Shown here one piece after another: positions 59,791-64,000 of a stretch of DNA of 64,000 bases. Position 1 is the stretch's first letter, and each line of letters begins with the position of its first letter. The translations under genes and the position numbers were made by a program. This DNA is from Torymus aiolomorphi (taxonomy: Eukaryota; Arthropoda; Insecta; Hymenoptera; Torymidae). The notes beneath the pieces were generated by a model. It searched no databases and was not told the origin of the DNA. It saw only the letters and a list, made by a program, of their open reading frames with translations. The DNA lies in assembly GCA_036365515.1 (NCBI GenBank), contig CM070877.1, forward strand, positions 9,457,101-9,521,100, given 5' to 3'.

Positions 59791-62700
59791 ATAGTAAAAT
59801 TTCTCCACCGCCGTTTAATTAATCGAATTCCCATACTCCAGGCACCGTGAAATCCCTTAATCCGCAGCCTTGGCGTATATAAAATAAATTCCCTCAACCT
59901 CCCACGTTTTTACCTCATCCCATTGAAAAACGCTCGCGCCCTCCCCACTCTATCTTTGCTGCATGACTGTTATCGGAATAAGGCTGTAAATTCGTTCTGC
60001 CGCGTGACAAGAGCCGTAGATCAGCAGCCTTACCTCTCTCTCTCTCCCGCGTGTGTGCATGCATACAGTGAAGTGATCGATCGATTGTCCCGCGGCCGCG
60101 TTCAATTTATGCAAAACTGCGGCTTCCGTTCATCACGCGAAGCCCGGGGGAAGACAGTTCCGAGGCTCTCGTTGCGCCCGAACGCGCAGCAGAGAGGCCT
60201 TGAAAAACAAAGGCGATTTGTAGCCTTAAAGAGCCCATTTCGTCACGGCGAGAGAGCGCCGCGGTCCCGGTTTTCGAGAAATGCTAATCTCGCGAGCGAG
60301 ATCATCGACGGGCAATTTTTCACATTTTCGTGTCTCGAAATGCTGGTTGAGGAAGGAGGATGAGCTTCTTTGTTTTGATGATGATCTTTAATTTTTCAGC
60401 CGGCTTTGCAATGTTTAAAGGGATGAATGGCTGCTACTCAGCTGCATACTTTATTGTTTTGTTTTTATTTTTTTCTACTGGTCTCCAAGTTATTTTGAAT
60501 AAATGCATTTAAAACCGTTGAGAGAAACTGCAAAATTGATTGAAATAATGAAATATACGATTTTCGTTCTTTCCATTATTATTTTTTTTTGTTTTATTTT
60601 TGACTTTTTAAAATTACTTTTGTCATTCACGGGTTTTCAACTCAATTCAACGATGAATTCATTGACATACTTTTAAAAAACTTGAAAACAAATTCAAATA
60701 ATGAAAAATTCGATTTAGGAATCTGTTATGACTCTGAGACTCCCCCAAGTGTATCGTTTACCGACAGCGCGAATTAAATGACTTTTTAGATTGTGCAATA
60801 TTTTTCTACGTACATGCTCAAATGTATAATACCGTTTTTGCTACAATTACAACTAGTTTTAAGGGAACATTTCAAGACCTGCCTTCAAGAAACTCTGTTT
60901 CATTAATAAGACTTATACTATCGACTTAACAATCAATAGATCACTACTTCATATTGAAAAAGCTTTTTATACAGTCGGAATAATTCCAAACCCGCTCGTT
61001 CGTTAGAATTCCAAGCGTCGAACCGCGAAGAATGCGAATCCAATCACGCACGCGTGCGCGTGTCATTTGAAATTTCTAACAATTCCGAATTGGTCTACAT
61101 CCTGCGAAATAACCGTGGCAAAAAAGATGTTTACACAGGGCCCCTCCGTATAAATTATTGCATAATTGAGACATTAGTCGGCCGGCCATAACGAAAGCTG
61201 ACGGTTATACTCGCCGCCGTCGTCATCCAGCTCGGAAAATATCGTCACAAGACCCCATAAAAAAAGTGAGACGAGAGAAGAAGAAGAAGCAGAAGAAGCA
61301 GCAGCAGCCGAAAGACTCAATCTCGCGCTAACTAAGGTAGGAAGAAGACGTAATAGCCAATCAGCCTCTCGACGAGGGCAAAAAGCATCGGACGGAGCCT
61401 CTCCTCGTAAAGCGAATGGGACGCGCATGCGCAGTGAAAGAGACAGACCCCGAGGCATGAAAAAATGAGAGAAGAGCTGCTGCTGCTGCTGCTGTTGCTT
61501 CTATGGCGCGAGTAACCGGGGGAGATATTAATTAGAATAATTGTTGCTAACAGCCTCGTTAGCGCTAGACTGCGATAGCGAGCCCGGTTCTCTCTCCGAT
61601 AAAACAAAAACAAACGGTCGCGCCGAGGCGAGGAGAAGCCTCTCGTTCGTTTATTATTATTATATACGCGCGAGCGAGCGCACTTTTTTCTGCAATCTGT
61701 ATTGAGACACCTTTTGCAATGCGCCGGGAGATATATACGTAATCAGCCGGCTGTGTTTTCGGATTGTTTTTCGATGTACACGCCAAGGGAGAGAGAGGGA
61801 GATTATACTTTTAAATTTTTTCGGCCTCGCCAAGAATCGCCCGAACAGAGTGTAATTGGATTATAACGGAAGGAGCGCGCCCGCGCGTATTCGTTCATTT
61901 GAATTTTCCAGTTTTGTCGTTTGCTGCGCATTAAGTCGATTTCGGACTTTGTAATCACGTTAATTGAGCGCTTTTGAAAGAAAATCAGGTTCTGGATGCC
62001 TTTGTTAAATCGCTTTTTTATCTGCATTAATTCTGGGCTTGGAGAAGAACGAAAATCATGTTACGTTTTAATGTGCCTATTGCGCTAATGAGAATAGTTC
62101 CATTTAAGTCACATTGTACGTGTATACTTACCTCGATCAAAATAGCTGTTATTGGCAGATGAGTAATTTGGATAACTTCAAAGTGGCGATTTTTCGCTTT
62201 ATTGGGATAAAACATTCTTTGTTCTTAATTAAATTCAGCTGAAATGCCTTTAACCTATAATTATGTGTTTCTATGTATTATTATTACACGTTTTATCATC
62301 TCAAAGATATACCATAATATAATAAAATTTGGTTCATCGCATTAATCAAACAAAATCGTTAATCTAACCTCAAAATCGCCACTCTTCTCCTACTATTTCC
62401 AGCCCGATTCGTCCCTATCATTCTAAAGTATGCGCAACAAATTAATAAACCGTCAACACGATATCACATTCAACGTCCATAAAAAAATTTTATTAGCGCT
62501 GCAAACATCTCATTCGCTCTTCATCTTCAGCGGTGAGTATATAGCGAGAGAGAGCAACATCAAAGCGCGTAATAAGCTTGATGAATGCCGAGCCAGGGAA
62601 AGAGAGAGAGAGAACGTTCTTGCTAATATTCCCACTCCTCCTCTCTCTCTCTCTCGCCGTTCGCTTGCCCGCGCATTAATCGAGTGCTAATATTTGTAGT

Positions 62701-63850
62701 CGAGCGCTAAATAATGCTCGACGCAGATTGAGGCATAATTGATTGAGCGCAGCCGCCGCCATCGCCGCTTGAGAAAAAAGAAGAGGCGCAACAAGCTCGC
62801 TTGCTCGCAGAAAGAGACGTCTCCCTCTCTCTCTCTCTCTCTCTCTTTCAGCGTGTGTGTGTGTATAGGTCCATAAAGCAGCGTCTCTCGTTCCGCTTTC
62901 GCGGCGGTCGCGAGCAATTCCGTCTTTATTCCAGCTCTCCTCTCGCTCGCCTCTAATCAATTCCAATTAGAGAGCGGAATATTTGCTCTCCTCGGGGCTG
63001 GCCGCGGACTATTAGCGATCCTCTCTCTGCAGTGAGAGAGAGAGAGTCCGTTGACTCGCCCGTAAATCAAGCGCCAGAGGTGGAAGGAATCGCGCGCGTG
63101 CGCGAGGTCGCGCTAACGAAGCGAACATAACTCGGCCGATACAACTCAATACGCTGCTCGATGCTCTCTCTCGCTCTCTGACAGTCGGTAAAACAGAGTA
63201 TTTCTAATTGGCTCGAGGGGAAGCGGAACGCATGCTGATTAGCTCTCCTCTCGTTTCTTTTAGCCCCGGCCGTGGAAACTCGCGCGCTGATTGGACGCGC
63301 GGCGTTTTTCGCGCCATCCGCTTTTTCAGCGGATTCCACGAAATTCTGCGGATGATGGATGGGTGGGAGGCTTGTAGGTGAGGTTTCACGGTGGTAACAC
63401 TCGTCAAGTCTGTGTCGCTGCTGCTAGCGGCTGTACCGTTAGTTGTTTATGCTGGTAATTAAGGCGATTTTTCTGGGATTCCGAGAATGGCTGCCGGATG
63501 GATTGGAATTGGCTGGTTTCTCGGTTTTTCTGAAATTAATAAAGCGATCGTATGAACAAAAGCAAATGGGATTAACGTTCCTGATGCTGGAATTGTTCCT
63601 TTATCAGATGAAGATGTGAACCGAAGGTATCAGTAGGTACCTGAATTCTTAGCTTTGCCGAGGCGCTTTAATGCTGTAATTTACACACATCACATCCATT
63701 TCTGCTTTGCTGGTAGCTTTAACATTGGTAAGATCGTGCGCATCAATAAGACGCGTTGTTGATCCATCAGCGAGAGGTCAGAACAATTCATCCAAGATCA
63801 ATCCACAATGGATATTAATGATTTTGTTTAGTTACTCGGGACGCGTTCAG
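59791..63850. other. GC-island intergenic stretch
   Basis: GC-rich, GAGA-bearing islands at about 59900-60360, 61010-61960 and 62500-63460 with AT-rich gaps, and a (CT)n run at about 62822-62848. The 59923-60363 frame (146 codons) shows no known domain. Nothing else is recognised. Confidence 0.45.
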
Positions 63851-64000
63851 TTATTGGGATTTCACATTCGTATATATAGCTAACTAAAATGCATACTAAA
63901 ATATAGCATATAGCTAGCCAAGATCGCGCGACTTGGCCAGCAGTCCCATTTAAATATACAGGTTAAGCACGGGCTAACTTGTGCCATCTTGGTTAGCTAT
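63851..64000. repeat. Start of an inverted-repeat element cut by the window end
   Basis: ATAGCTAGCCAAGATCGCGC near 63910 is loosely mirrored by GCACAAGTTAGC... reading inward from the final ATAGCTAACCAAGATGGCAC (reverse complement of the last bases). This suggests a small fold-back unit, partly outside the window. Confidence 0.35.

Overview
The window is animal, almost certainly insect, nuclear DNA. It is AT-rich and intron-bearing, dense in (CT)n/(GA)n and CpG-rich islands, and carries two NK-class homeobox genes on the minus strand whose closest known relatives are insect tinman and bagpipe. The CpG/GAGA-rich texture and the repeat load would fit a hymenopteran such as a parasitoid wasp, but nothing seen here proves the order.

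Host genes: the 5' part of bagpipe (exon 1 and the start of exon 2; the rest of the homeodomain lies before base 1) occupies 1-4795. A complete three-exon tinman gene (376 aa) occupies 17252-18987. The two lie in the same orientation with about 12.5 kb between them, as in the ancient NK cluster of Drosophila. In Drosophila, Tinman directly activates bagpipe and itself. Back-to-back Tinman-type sites occur both beside bagpipe exon 1 (4293-4310) and just 3' of tinman (16621-16667), which suggests retained regulatory wiring (inference).

Between bap and tin lie a 715-bp TTAA-flanked palindrome (7465-8179) and a 5-kb element with about 500-620-bp terminal inverted repeats (10354-15404). The latter carries a broken multi-exon gene with a BEN-like C-terminus and a long Arg/Glu-rich middle. 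Its left TIR is interrupted by a textbook 150-bp Helitron whose empty site is preserved in the right TIR. Its right part contains a near-perfect 466-bp palindrome.

From 19 to 30 kb, upstream of tin, the sequence is non-coding with GC islands. From 30 to 46 kb is a graveyard of mobile elements: a Penelope-like element (RT remnant plus GIY-YIG endonuclease), a hAT transposase pseudogene, a palindromic AAACGTTT array, inverted 472-bp repeat arrays, a decayed copy of the lqfR/Tel2 (epsin-related plus TELO2) gene, Helitron helicase and Helitron_like_N fragments, and hammerhead-like termini. Six TTAA-flanked elements (piggyBac-like target preference) are scattered through the window, two of them inserted inside pseudogenes.

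From 46 to 64 kb no gene is recognised: GC-rich islands with long (CT)n/(GA)n runs alternate with AT-rich DNA, broken by fold-back MITEs (46974, 56176), a 730-bp palindrome (59061) and other MITEs. Whether this is a regulatory desert or holds non-coding transcripts cannot be decided from sequence alone.
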